The notes: generated from the letters alone by a model not told the origin. A stretch of 22,987 bases of DNA from an uncultured Eubacterium sp. (GCA_900551945.1 URYE01000041.1:1-22987), one strand, 5' to 3'; counted from the stretch's first letter, positions 1 to 6,886 are shown. A program made the numbers and translations.

Positions 1-1
1 G

Positions 2-45
2 AGTGGCTTTCAGCCCCACAGCGAGCTATGGGGTTTTTCGCCACT
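2..45. repeat. Nested hairpin inserted in the wall-binding repeat coding sequence
   Basis: AGTGGC at 2-7 pairs with GCCACT at 40-45, and inside it CCCCA at 14-18 pairs with TGGGG at 29-33, with AG/TT extending that stem by a G-T wobble and an A-T pair. The coding repeat resumes directly after it (TATAACGGA = Y-N-G). The sequence looks like the hairpin end of a small mobile element rather than part of the protein, but the other end is outside the window. Confidence 0.4.
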
Positions 46-184
46 TATTTATAACGGACTTGCCGAAAATGAATATGGCTGGTGGTATTTAACTAATGGT
101 ACAGTAGACTTTAATTACACTGGTACAGCCAGCAACGAATATGGAACTTTCATTGTTGTAAATGGTGAAGCATTTATGCAATAA
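2..184 (+). CDS. C-terminal end of a cell-wall-binding repeat surface protein (5' truncated by window edge)
   Basis: An open frame enters from the left edge and stops at TAA 182-184. Its last part reads NGLAENEYGWWYLTNG, then VDFNYTGTASNEYG, and ends GEAFMQ. This is the aromatic/glycine-rich repeat (GLAxNEYGWWYxxNGxVDFxYxG) found in tandem at the ends of Lachnospiraceae surface proteins and thought to attach proteins to wall polysaccharide. Only one full repeat and a degenerate last one are visible, so the catalytic or adhesive part lies outside the window. The first 15 codons (SGFQPHSELWGFSPL) do not fit the repeat and coincide with a hairpin sequence at 2-45, suggesting that sequence was inserted in frame. 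Family assignment rests on repeat pattern only. Confidence 0.6.
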   Translation, partial: SGFQPHSELWGFSPLIYNGLAENEYGWWYLTNGTVDFNYTGTASNEYGTFIVVNGEAFMQ

Positions 185-258
185 ATGATTAGGTAAATAT
201 TCACAACAAATTTAATAACTTATTTGATACTACTAAATACAATTAAATAAACTTTTTA

Positions 259-300
259 AGTGGGTGTTAAAAAATAAATTAACACCCACTATATTTTTTT
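259..300 (+). terminator. Rho-independent terminator after the surface-protein gene
   Basis: AGTGGGTGTTAA (259-270) and TTAACACCCACT (279-290) form a perfect 12-bp stem with an 8-nt loop, followed by ATATTTTTTT. It ends the partial upstream gene and separates it from the promoter of the lysozyme gene. Confidence 0.9.
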
Positions 301-328
301 GCACTAACAAACCAGTCTATGTTATAAT
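299..328 (+). promoter_or_regulatory. Sigma-A-type promoter of the GH25 gene
   Basis: TTGCAC (299-304), an 18-nt spacer and TATAAT (323-328) lie between the preceding terminator and the lysozyme start codon. The -10 is a perfect match to consensus; the -35 matches at four of six positions. Confidence 0.6.
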
Positions 329-341
329 GATAAATATTAAT

Positions 342-356
342 AAGGTATTATACCTT
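342..356. promoter_or_regulatory. Short dyad in the GH25 leader, possible operator
   Basis: AAGGTA TTA TACCTT is a 6-bp dyad with a 3-nt centre, starting about 14 nt after the -10 hexamer, so it would lie just downstream of the transcription start. This is where repressors often bind. No known consensus was recognised. Confidence 0.3.
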
Positions 357-395
357 TAGAGCTTTTAAAAGTATATACATAGAAAGGGAATTATC

Positions 396-1376
396 ATGGG
401 AAACAGCAAACGCAAATTAAATATCGCAGCAGTTTTATGCGTGATATTTGCAATTACCACTATTGCTGGTATTGCAGCAAGCCTTATTATTTTAAAAAAC
501 AGGCATTTTTATTCAGATGAACGTCTTGCTTCTATAAAGCAGAGTGCGTCAAAAGACACTATTAACAAGATTGAAAATCGTCTTGCACAAGGCGAAACAA
601 TGGTTTCTATACTTCGTGATATTGACCCAGATAAGATGGTATATGTATCTGGTGGAACTTATGTATTTGCTAATATTAACCACTCACTTAAAATGAATAC
701 ATTTTCAAATGGTACATTTGCCAAAGACTCAAACAATCAGATTACTTATTCAGAAAACGGCAAAGTAGTTTCACACAAAGTAATTGATGTGTCAAAATAT
801 CAGACTTCTATTGATTTTGCTAAAGTTAAAAATGCTGGTGTTGAATATGCAATGGTTAGATGTGGCTATAGAAGTTATGGTTCTGGAATTCTTACAGAAG
901 ACACTTCATTTAACAATTATGCTGCTGAAGCTCTTAAAAATAACATCAAAATTGGAGCTTACTTCTTCTCTCAAGCAATTAATGTTGAAGAAGCCAAAGA
1001 AGAAGCTGAATATGTACTTAATATGATTAAGCCATATCAGATAAGTGGTCCTGTAGCAATTGATGTTGAAGAAATATTTGACGACACTTACCGCCAAATG
1101 CACCTTTCAGCTTCACAGCTTACAGATGTTATAATAACTTTCTGTGACCGTATTAAAGAAGCGGGTTATACTCCTATGATTTATAGCAACTTATCTTCAT
1201 TTATTGGCAACATTGAACTTGACCGATTAGAAAATTATGAGAAATGGCTTGCATATTATAGTGATGAACCTTATTTTCCTTATGAAATGTCAATGTGGCA
1301 GTATACAGACAGTGGCAGTATTGATGGTATCACAGGAAATGTTGACCTTAATATAAGCTTTAAAGAATGGAACTAA
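396..1376 (+). CDS. Membrane-anchored GH25 lysozyme (N,O-diacetylmuramidase)
   Basis: The 326-aa protein would cleave the beta-1,4 bond between N-acetylmuramic acid and N-acetylglucosamine in peptidoglycan. Residues about 9-33 form one hydrophobic segment after a basic start (KRKLN), so it is a signal anchor placing the enzyme outside the membrane. Residues 34-125 are an unassigned stalk. The GH25 domain runs from 128 to the end: DVSKYQ with first-strand Asp131, GAYFFSQA at 187-194, AIDVEE with the catalytic Asp223-x-Glu225 pair, then MSMWQY and the terminal VDLN. All expected acidic residues are present. AAAGGG at 383-388 is a well-spaced ribosome site for the ATG at 396. It is monocistronic and convergent with spmB, 6 bp away. 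A role in wall growth or remodelling is inferred from family and topology. Confidence 0.92.
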   Translation: MGNSKRKLNIAAVLCVIFAITTIAGIAASLIILKNRHFYSDERLASIKQSASKDTINKIENRLAQGETMVSILRDIDPDKMVYVSGGTYVFANINHSLKMNTFSNGTFAKDSNNQITYSENGKVVSHKVIDVSKYQTSIDFAKVKNAGVEYAMVRCGYRSYGSGILTEDTSFNNYAAEALKNNIKIGAYFFSQAINVEEAKEEAEYVLNMIKPYQISGPVAIDVEEIFDDTYRQMHLSASQLTDVIITFCDRIKEAGYTPMIYSNLSSFIGNIELDRLENYEKWLAYYSDEPYFPYEMSMWQYTDSGSIDGITGNVDLNISFKEWN

Positions 1377-1382
1377 AAATAT

Positions 1383-1913
1383 TTAATTAACATATAATTT
1401 TGCTAAGAATATACTTGCGGTGATACCTGCTAGTGTTGCTATCAATGCCCCCGGCAGAGTCCACCGCGTTTTTTTTACCTTGCCTGCCATAAAATACACT
1501 GACATCGTATAAAATATCGTTTCGGTACAACTCATAAGTATAGAAGCTGCCATTCCTATATACGAATCTGTTCCATACTCCTTAAACACATCAAGAGCAA
1601 GCCCTGTAGCCGCTGAAGAACTAAACATTCTAACTATTGTAAGTGGAACGAGTTGCGATGGAAACCCTATCTTATCTGTAACAATTGACAATACATTTGA
1701 CAAAAAATCTAAAAAACCAGATGCTCTTAATATTCCAACCGCTGCCATAAGCCCCACAAGTGTAGGTGCAATTCCTACAACTGTTTTCATCCCATCTGCT
1801 GCACCTTCAATAAATTCGTCATATACATCTGTATGGTGAAGTATTCCATATACAACAATAAAAAATATAACTGACGGTATTATAAGCGCAGAAATAACAA
1901 CAATAATTTCCAT
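1383..1913 (-). CDS. spmB: Spore maturation protein B
   Basis: A 176-aa polytopic membrane protein of the Gate/nucleoside-recognition class. The N-terminus MEIIVVISALIIPSVI, the GMKTVVGIAPTLVGLM segment and RMFSSSAATGLALDVF match the SpmB layout. In Bacillus, SpmA and SpmB are needed for full dehydration of the spore core and heat resistance. The start at 1913 is chosen because GGAG stands 8 nt before it and the residues align with the known SpmB start; an in-frame ATG at 1937 lies upstream of that ribosome site and is rejected. spmA lies upstream on the same strand with a gap of about 125 bp. The pair marks the organism as a spore former. Confidence 0.9.
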   Translation of the reverse strand: MEIIVVISALIIPSVIFFIVVYGILHHTDVYDEFIEGAADGMKTVVGIAPTLVGLMAAVGILRASGFLDFLSNVLSIVTDKIGFPSQLVPLTIVRMFSSSAATGLALDVFKEYGTDSYIGMAASILMSCTETIFYTMSVYFMAGKVKKTRWTLPGALIATLAGITASIFLAKLYVN

Positions 1914-2039
1914 AAATATACTCCAACATTTATTCAAAATAAATCATTATACATAGTATTTTCACACTAAATTATAAATCACACATAAAAACAAAAAAAT
2001 CTCTTGCTCTTTGTTAAAGCCTTAACAGCTATAATACCT

Positions 2040-2612
2040 CTAATGTTTATACTTTATTTTACAATATATAATTCCAGCAATTGTACTTACAGTAGTAGCT
2101 ATAAGCCCCGGCAGTACAACAGCAGTCGGATTGACACTTCCATATTGACTTCTATAAGCAATTATATTTACTGGAATAAGTTGAAGTGAAGATATATTAA
2201 TTACAAGAAATGCACACATAGCATTACTTGCTTCTTTTTTCATATCATTTAGTTTAGAAAGCTCCTCCATAGCCTTAATACCCGCAGGCGTAGCCGCCCA
2301 ACCTAAGCCAAATATATTTGCAATAACATTTGTTGTCATATACTCCATAGCTTTATGAGCAATAGGCACATCTGGAAACAGCCATTTCATTACTGGTGCA
2401 ATCAACTTCTCACACTTGCCTATAAGTCCTGACTTAGAAGCAATCTGCATAAGCCCAGTCCAAAGTGACATAACACCAAGCATTGTAATACAAAGTGTAA
2501 CTGCTTCCTTTGAACTATCTATAGCCCCATCCGCAACTTGCGTTATATTCCCAGAAAGCACCCCATATACAACGCCCACAATAATCATAAATCCCCACAA
2601 ATAATTAAGCAT
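2040..2612 (-). CDS. spmA: Spore maturation protein A
   Basis: A 190-aa membrane protein. Key segments are MLNYLWGFMIIVG, SSKEAVTLCITMLGVMSLW, and NVIANIFGLGWAATPAGIK followed by AMEELSKLN, all typical of SpmA, the partner of SpmB in spore core dehydration. The frame opens further upstream with a GTG at 2630, but the ATG at 2612 aligns with the usual SpmA N-terminus (M-x-N-Y-x-W) and has GAAAGA upstream, so it is preferred. The leader is AT-rich; a weak forespore-type promoter (GCATT then CATATAT) could be argued near 2645-2675 but is not secure. A large hairpin element lies about 90 bp upstream. Confidence 0.9.
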   Translation of the reverse strand: MLNYLWGFMIIVGVVYGVLSGNITQVADGAIDSSKEAVTLCITMLGVMSLWTGLMQIASKSGLIGKCEKLIAPVMKWLFPDVPIAHKAMEYMTTNVIANIFGLGWAATPAGIKAMEELSKLNDMKKEASNAMCAFLVINISSLQLIPVNIIAYRSQYGSVNPTAVVLPGLIATTVSTIAGIIYCKIKYKH

Positions 2613-2702
2613 ACATAATCTTTCATACACTTTATTTACACTAATATATGCTTATAAATAAAAAAAATGCCTGTGAATACCTTCATCTTTTCCACACTCC
2701 CC

Positions 2703-2926
2703 ACATTTTTATAAACTGTATTTTGCTCAAAAACCTTGTGACAAGATAGCAGGAGTATATAAAACCAACTATGAGAAACTCGCAATGCAAATTTCTCAAG
2801 TTATCGCAACAGTCGTCAAGGTCTTGTGCAAGCGCAGACTTTGACTCATTGTTCTTTTACTGGTGTGTGTGCTTATACACTCCTGCTATCTTCTCAAACT
2901 TTATTGTAATGCAAAATACAAAATGT
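2703..2926. repeat. Intergenic palindromic element, copy A of the GATAGCA family (variant core)
   Basis: This lies between nudC and spmA. Terminal arms ACATTTT (2703-2709) with AAAATGT (2920-2926) and GTATTTTGC (2718-2726) with GCAAAATAC (2911-2919) enclose a second stem, GATAGCAGGAGTATATAA (2745-2762) with 2873-2890 (one A-C mismatch in 18). The right side shares TTGTTCTTTTACTGGTG (2849-2865) and TTTATTGTAATGCAAAATAC-type flank with the copies at 13171 and 20754. The 110-nt core differs: it folds as two hairpins, ACT-TGAGAAA with TTTCTCA-AGT (2770-2800) and GTCAAGGTCT (2815-2824) with AGACTTTGAC (2836-2845). It has no coding capacity of note. It may be a structured RNA or a mobile hairpin element. 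Confidence 0.75.
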
Positions 2927-2931
2927 AGTAA

Positions 2932-3148
2932 AAAAATAATATGGAATTTTGTAGTATATGGTAAAAGCTTATTAGTTCTTAGTTGTGCTATTCAAAGCCA
3001 GTGATGTACCGCACATGAAAGTGCGGTCAAGCAATCAGCGGCACGATGTCGCATTGATTGCGGTCACGTTCGACTTTATTACATAAACTAGCACAGCTTA
3101 GAACTACTTAGCTTTTATCCAGCGACTATAAAATTCCATATTATTTTT
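2932..3148. repeat. 217-bp multi-branched palindrome
   Basis: A left arm of 59 nt (2932-2990, beginning AAAAATAATATGG) pairs with a right arm of 60 nt (3089-3148, ending CCATATTATTTTT) with few mismatches, several of them G-T wobbles. The 98-nt interior holds a perfect 7-bp hairpin ACCGCAC/GTGCGGT (3008-3027), a second hairpin GCAATCAGCG with CGCATTGATTGC (3031-3061), and a possible closing helix ATGTA (3004-3008 region) with TACAT (3080-3084). It begins six bases after copy A and ends just past nudC. Read on the minus strand it ends in seven T, so it could also terminate nudC transcription. The sequence is unrelated to copy A. Confidence 0.7.
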
Positions 3149-3170
3149 CCTATGTCATTAATCTCTTAAT

Positions 3171-4166
3171 TTACTTATAAGAAACAACTTGATTTGTATG
3201 CTCTGTCTTAAATTTTAACATCATTTCCTTTGTAAGACTTATATCATCAGCTTCTTCATTGATATCTTCCGCCTTAACCCACTCCGCAACTGAAAGTTCA
3301 TCTTCTTGCAGCTTAATCTTATCGTCACCTACAAGGTCACAATAAAAACCTGCAAGCAAACTTCCACTCAACGCCCAGGGCTGACTCTTATAATACCTTA
3401 CATTAGTTACGTCAAGACCAACTTCTTCCTTAACTTCTCTAATAACAGTTTCTTCCAAAGTTTCACCAATTTCAGTAAATCCCGCTACAAGAGCATAATT
3501 AGTATAAGTTCTTCCTGCGTACTTAGTAAAAAGTATTCTATCCTTATCAGTTACTCCAATAATAACTGCTGGGCTTATTTTAGGAAATACCATGTTATTA
3601 CAACAAGGACATTTTACCATTCTTTCCTTGTCATCATGCACCATAACTTTTCCACATCTTCCGCAGAACTTGTTATCTCTATACCAACCATAAAGGTGAT
3701 ATGCTGTAATTACTGCAAATGCTCTATACTTAGGCATCGCTTTTCTAAACGAATTAACACCAATAAACTCATAACCCTTAATAAAACTATTATATTCACT
3801 GTGTATATTAGAATCAGACATTTCACCTAAAAATATACCTTGCTGTATCTCATTATTTTTTACTGCAAGGAAATATTTCTCATTATCAACAGCTAATAAA
3901 TATATAAATGTAAATTTATCTTCTATACTATGTCTACACACTCTACCAACAAGATTTACTGTGTCTGATACGTCTTTAACACTCTCCTTATCTAAATTAT
4001 TTTCAACACTATTTTTAAATAGCTGATAATTCGGATATACTATTTCCTTATCATCATATCTTCCTAATACACTCGAACCCTCGAAAAAAAGAATTGTATC
4101 ATTATCTGTTGGAGTTAAATTCTTATATTGATTATCAAGGTGTCTTGGCATAATATCTTGTATCAT
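3171..4166 (-). CDS. nudC: NADH pyrophosphatase / NudC-type Nudix hydrolase
   Basis: This is a 331-aa cytoplasmic enzyme that splits NAD(H) to NMN(H) and AMP and, in the characterised family, removes NAD caps from RNA 5' ends. An N-terminal domain is followed by a four-cysteine zinc site, CGRC then CPCC (about residues 168-189 from this start), then the Nudix domain with the complete box GFTEIGE, seven residues, REVKEEVG. The NudC signature SQPW follows but reads SQPWALSGS instead of the common SQPWPFPxS. The start at 4166 (MIQDIMPRHL) fits relatives; the frame also opens at a TTG at 4193. It is the third gene of a same-strand run after two COG0523 GTPase genes, 70 bp away. Confidence 0.88.
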   Translation of the reverse strand: MIQDIMPRHLDNQYKNLTPTDNDTILFFEGSSVLGRYDDKEIVYPNYQLFKNSVENNLDKESVKDVSDTVNLVGRVCRHSIEDKFTFIYLLAVDNEKYFLAVKNNEIQQGIFLGEMSDSNIHSEYNSFIKGYEFIGVNSFRKAMPKYRAFAVITAYHLYGWYRDNKFCGRCGKVMVHDDKERMVKCPCCNNMVFPKISPAVIIGVTDKDRILFTKYAGRTYTNYALVAGFTEIGETLEETVIREVKEEVGLDVTNVRYYKSQPWALSGSLLAGFYCDLVGDDKIKLQEDELSVAEWVKAEDINEEADDISLTKEMMLKFKTEHTNQVVSYK

Positions 4167-4196
4167 ACTAATATTACCATTCCTTTCATGCAAATG

Positions 4197-4229
4197 CCCC
4201 CACTTATTGCTACTTGCAAAAAATGGGGG
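4197..4229 (-). other. GC-rich hairpin between the GTPase gene and nudC
   Basis: CCCCCA (4197-4202) and TGGGGG (4224-4229) form a 6-bp stem with a 21-nt loop. On the transcribed strand there is no following T run, so it is a weak terminator candidate; it may instead limit read-through or affect nudC translation. Confidence 0.4.
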
Positions 4230-4235
4230 AAATTA

Positions 4236-5186
4236 TTAAAAGTATACAAATTCATCTTGTGGTGCGTCTGCTGGTTCAACCTTACTTGAATAAAGTACTG
4301 GACCTTTCTTCTTATATGCCATCTGAAATTCATACTTAATCTTAGCTGTTACCATAACCCATTCTTTATTTTCAAGAGAAGCTATATTGTCATAGTAATT
4401 GATATATCCAATAAATGATATATCATCAGCACAACAAGTCATTACCTTTCTTCCTGCAACGAAGTTCTTATCCTTAAAATACTTATTCTTAAGCACTTGA
4501 CCTTTAAACTTAACCGTCTTTCCATTATAGACTTCTGGTCTTTCATTAACGTCCATATACCAGATACCGTAATCACAGTCATCAACCTCAATTAAATCTG
4601 AATTGATATCATAAGGAAGCTGTTCTGCAATTGACATCATGTCGCCCTTTTCGTCTTCAAATACTATTTGAACTGCCGAATTAAGTGCTTTCATGCTTCT
4701 TCTATAACTTCCTAAGTCCATGCTTGACTTACATCTGTTAAATACTACCATATCAACATTCTTAACCATTTCTGCCATGATAGACTTCATGTTAGCCCAC
4801 TGATTAGAAAATGTCATGGCATCAATAATTGTAATTGACTGATATACTTCCCAGCCAAATGGCTTTGCTGTATCAAATATAAGTGCTGGGTCCCACATTC
4901 CGTTATATTCAACGATAACAACCCAAGGGTCATACTGTTTATCTAACTCCTTGAGTTTTTCTTCTGTGAAATCTTCTTTTTCAAGGACAACCATTGATAC
5001 TCCGTTATCCTTTAACATTTTTTCATCGTATTCTTCTTCGCCTTCTTCACATACAATAAGTAGTTTATTTTTTGCTTCTTCAAACTGTCCCATCTCAATT
5101 GTATCAGAAATAAAGCTTGTCTTACCGCTGTCAAGCTGACCGTTAATTAAGAATACTGGTATTTGGTACTGTTCTTCCTGTGCCAT
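4236..5186 (-). CDS. CobW/COG0523-like GTPase fused to a YcgQ/DUF1980-type C-terminal domain
   Basis: A 316-aa protein. The N-terminal half is a P-loop GTPase of the CobW/UreG class: GQLDSGKT Walker A at 16-23, IVEYNGMWDP at 91-100 in place of the usual E-S/P-S-G, and FNRCK at 149-153 in place of NKxD. It lacks the CxCC metal motif that defines classical COG0523 metallochaperones. From about residue 215 it carries RPEVYNGKTVKFKGQV and GRKVMTCCADD (245-255), resembling the C-terminal domain of YcgQ/DUF1980 (TIGR03943) proteins, which are often encoded beside zinc-regulated COG0523 genes. No membrane segment is visible. It follows the metal-binding COG0523 gene on the same strand, so a role in metal handling is inferred. 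No strong ribosome site is seen; AAGGA lies about 20 nt upstream. Confidence 0.7.
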   Translation of the reverse strand: MAQEEQYQIPVFLINGQLDSGKTSFISDTIEMGQFEEAKNKLLIVCEEGEEEYDEKMLKDNGVSMVVLEKEDFTEEKLKELDKQYDPWVVIVEYNGMWDPALIFDTAKPFGWEVYQSITIIDAMTFSNQWANMKSIMAEMVKNVDMVVFNRCKSSMDLGSYRRSMKALNSAVQIVFEDEKGDMMSIAEQLPYDINSDLIEVDDCDYGIWYMDVNERPEVYNGKTVKFKGQVLKNKYFKDKNFVAGRKVMTCCADDISFIGYINYYDNIASLENKEWVMVTAKIKYEFQMAYKKKGPVLYSSKVEPADAPQDEFVYF

Positions 5187-5318
5187 ATATATTTACCGTT
5201 TAATTCCTTTCTTTGTTGAAATATCTAATTCTAACATTCTTACTAATACAAGCAAATCTTACACATTTATTATTTTTAACAACAAATGCGATAGATTTAC
5301 TTGATATTATTAACTATA

Positions 5319-6575
5319 TTATACATTAAAAAGCTTCTTCAATTCTTCTTCTTTAAGCTCTGCTCCGATTACACAAATTCTTCCTGTGAAATCTGGCTTT
5401 CCTTCACGAATTTCATATTCACCCGGTACAAGGTCAAAGTACATCCATGTTCCTTCTTGTGTTGGAAGCATACCCTTTGCTCTTAATATCTTGCCAAATT
5501 CGTCTGAGTTAGCAAGTGTATCAAGAATATCATCAAGTGTTGCTTTGTCGTACTTATTAGGAGTTTCTGTTCCCCAACTTGTAAATACTTCATCTGCATG
5601 ATGATGTCCTTCATGGTGATGATGTCCGCAACCACATTCACCGTCGTGATGATGATGTTCATGCTCATGGTCGTGGTCATGTCCACAGCACTCGCCATCA
5701 TGGTGATGATGGTCATGTCCACAACACTCGCCATCGTGGCGATGATGTCCATGTTCTTCATGCTCGTGGTCATGTCCACAGCACTCGCTATCGTGGTGAT
5801 GATGTTCATGCTCTTCATGCTCGTGGTCATGTCCACAGCACTCGCCGTCATGGTGATGATGTTCATGTTCTTCATGCTCGTGGTCATGTCCACAGCACTC
5901 GCCATCGTGGTGATGATGGTGTTCATGTTCTTGATGTGCCTTTTCTGCTGCTTCTGCTAACATTTCAAGTTCTAAGTTAGTTACATTTTCCATAGCACCA
6001 AGAATTTGTGCACCTTCAATGTCGTCCCAAGGTGTTGTAATAATGTGTGCGTTAGGGTTAAGCTGTCTTATAAGCTCAATTGCTTTGTTTAACTTTTCAG
6101 CACTGATATTTTGTGTTCTACTTAATATAATTGTTCCAGCATGTTCAATCTGATTGTTGAAAAATTCACCGAAATTCTTCATATAAACCTTGCACTTAGA
6201 AGCATCTGCTACTGTTGAAGCGCTGTTTAATTTAATTTCATTTTCAATATGAAGGTCTTTTACAGCCTTAATTACATCTGATAACTTACCTACACCTGAT
6301 GGTTCGATAATAATTCTATCAGGGTGATACTTGTCTACAACTTCCTTTAATGATGTACCAAAATCACCAACTAAAGAACAACATATACAACCAGAGTTCA
6401 TTTCTCTAATCTCAACACCTGAATCCTTTAAGAAACCGCCATCAATACCTATTTCGCCAAATTCATTTTCTATAAGCACTACTTGTTCGCCATTTAAAGC
6501 TTCTTTTAATAATTTACTAATAAGTGTAGTCTTTCCTGCACCTAAGAAACCAGATATAATATCTACTTTTGTCAT
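5319..6575 (-). CDS. CobW/COG0523 GTP-dependent metallochaperone with a large His/Cys-rich insert
   Basis: A 418-aa cytoplasmic GTPase of the COG0523 family, whose members hand zinc, cobalt or other metals to client enzymes. Walker A is GFLGAGKT at 9-16, the metal motif GCICC is at 62-66, ENEFGE is at 36-41 and EPSG at 91-94; the guanine-specificity motif reads SRTQ instead of NKxD. Residues 214-326 are a low-complexity insert of repeated DGECCGHDHEHEEH units, a likely metal store or sensor. The CobW C-terminal domain follows (GMLPTQEGTWMYFDL, then TGRICVIG). AAAGGTGG lies 11 nt before the ATG. A consensus-like -10 and a dyad lie upstream at 6635-6660. It is the first gene before the fused GTPase and nudC. 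Zinc is the likeliest metal, but the client cannot be told from sequence. Confidence 0.88.
   Translation of the reverse strand: MTKVDIISGFLGAGKTTLISKLLKEALNGEQVVLIENEFGEIGIDGGFLKDSGVEIREMNSGCICCSLVGDFGTSLKEVVDKYHPDRIIIEPSGVGKLSDVIKAVKDLHIENEIKLNSASTVADASKCKVYMKNFGEFFNNQIEHAGTIILSRTQNISAEKLNKAIELIRQLNPNAHIITTPWDDIEGAQILGAMENVTNLELEMLAEAAEKAHQEHEHHHHHDGECCGHDHEHEEHEHHHHDGECCGHDHEHEEHEHHHHDSECCGHDHEHEEHGHHRHDGECCGHDHHHHDGECCGHDHDHEHEHHHHDGECGCGHHHHEGHHHADEVFTSWGTETPNKYDKATLDDILDTLANSDEFGKILRAKGMLPTQEGTWMYFDLVPGEYEIREGKPDFTGRICVIGAELKEEELKKLFNV
5643..5906 (-). repeat. Tandem 57-bp repeats encoding the His/Cys-rich metal-binding insert
   Basis: Three consecutive 19-residue units start at Asp224, Asp243 and Asp262, each beginning D-G/S-E-C-C-G-H-D. 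Shorter units of 12 and 18 residues start at 281 and 293, and a last DGECGCG is at 311. Units are nearly identical at DNA level, so copy number is likely to change by slippage or recombination while staying in frame. Confidence 0.85.
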
Positions 6576-6634
6576 TTTAAATATCCACCTTTCTTCTCAA
6601 AAGTTATATTCAATATATTTTTACTCTAATATTT

Positions 6635-6660
6635 ATTATACAATGTTTGTCAAGACAAAC
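6635..6660 (-). promoter_or_regulatory. Promoter -10 with adjacent dyad operator of the COG0523 gene
   Basis: On the minus strand TATAAT (6640-6635) lies about 60 nt upstream of the start codon. Four bases further upstream is GTTTGTC AA GACAAAC (6645-6660), a perfect 7-bp dyad with a 2-nt centre that covers the -35 region, placed to act as a repressor site. It does not match the usual Firmicutes Zur box, so the regulator is unknown. Confidence 0.5.
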
Positions 6661-6798
6661 TCATTAAAAATTTATTAAATTTAATTAATATAAAACATCT
6701 TTAGAAAACAATTGACACCATATATAATACCTAAACATGAACCAATATTGTGTATATCTTCTATCTAAGAATGATACTTTATATTCTAAATAAAAATT

Positions 6799-6878
6799 GA
6801 TGTTGCAATACCAAACACTTCTACAAAATATAAAACGATTAAGATTATATTCTAAAGAAGTTTTAGTATTGCAACATC
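6799..6878 (-). terminator. Long hairpin / terminator after the lipoprotein gene
   Basis: GATGTTGCAATAC (6799-6811) and GTATTGCAACATC (6866-6878) pair perfectly; the stem continues through ACTTCT/AGAAGT and partly through TATA-rich sequence, giving an 80-nt hairpin. On the minus strand it is followed by AATTTTTATTT and lies 8 nt past the lipoprotein stop codon, so termination is the simplest role. The stem is far longer than a typical terminator. Confidence 0.55.
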
Positions 6879-6886
6879 ATTATACA

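Noticed and set aside
2004..2040. Terminator just after spmA (TGTTAA AGCC TTAACA at about 2014-2032)
   Set aside because: The stem is short and AT-rich and the T run is 13 nt away on the transcribed side, so it is not listed as a terminator; spmA and spmB are probably co-transcribed.
2703..2926. Copy A being in the opposite orientation to copies B and C
   Set aside because: A GTGTGTGTGC on the right first looked like the reversed CACACACC box, but the right-hand TTGTTCTTTTACTGGTG and the TTTATTGTAATGCAAAATAC flank align directly with copies B and C. The palindromic nature caused the confusion.
2771..3004. 77-codon plus-strand frame across copy A
   Set aside because: It lies entirely in palindromic intergenic elements and its residues show no protein-like pattern.
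3306..3830. Plus-strand frame of 174 codons inside nudC
   Set aside because: It is antisense to a clear NudC with intact motifs, has biased Ser/Asn/Ile composition, and lacks a domain or ribosome site.
4166..4193. TTG start for nudC with GGGGG ribosome site
   Set aside because: The spacing to the G run is too short, the nine extra residues are unlike NudC starts, and the later ATG gives the usual MIQDI-type N-terminus.
5643..5906. CRISPR-like or satellite repeat array
   Set aside because: The repeats are in frame in a coding gene, without spacers, and encode a metal-binding insert.
5598..5960. Met/Val-rich plus-strand frame of 120 codons
   Set aside because: It is the antisense shadow of the His-rich repeats (His codons read backwards give Met/Val). 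It has no ribosome site or known domain.
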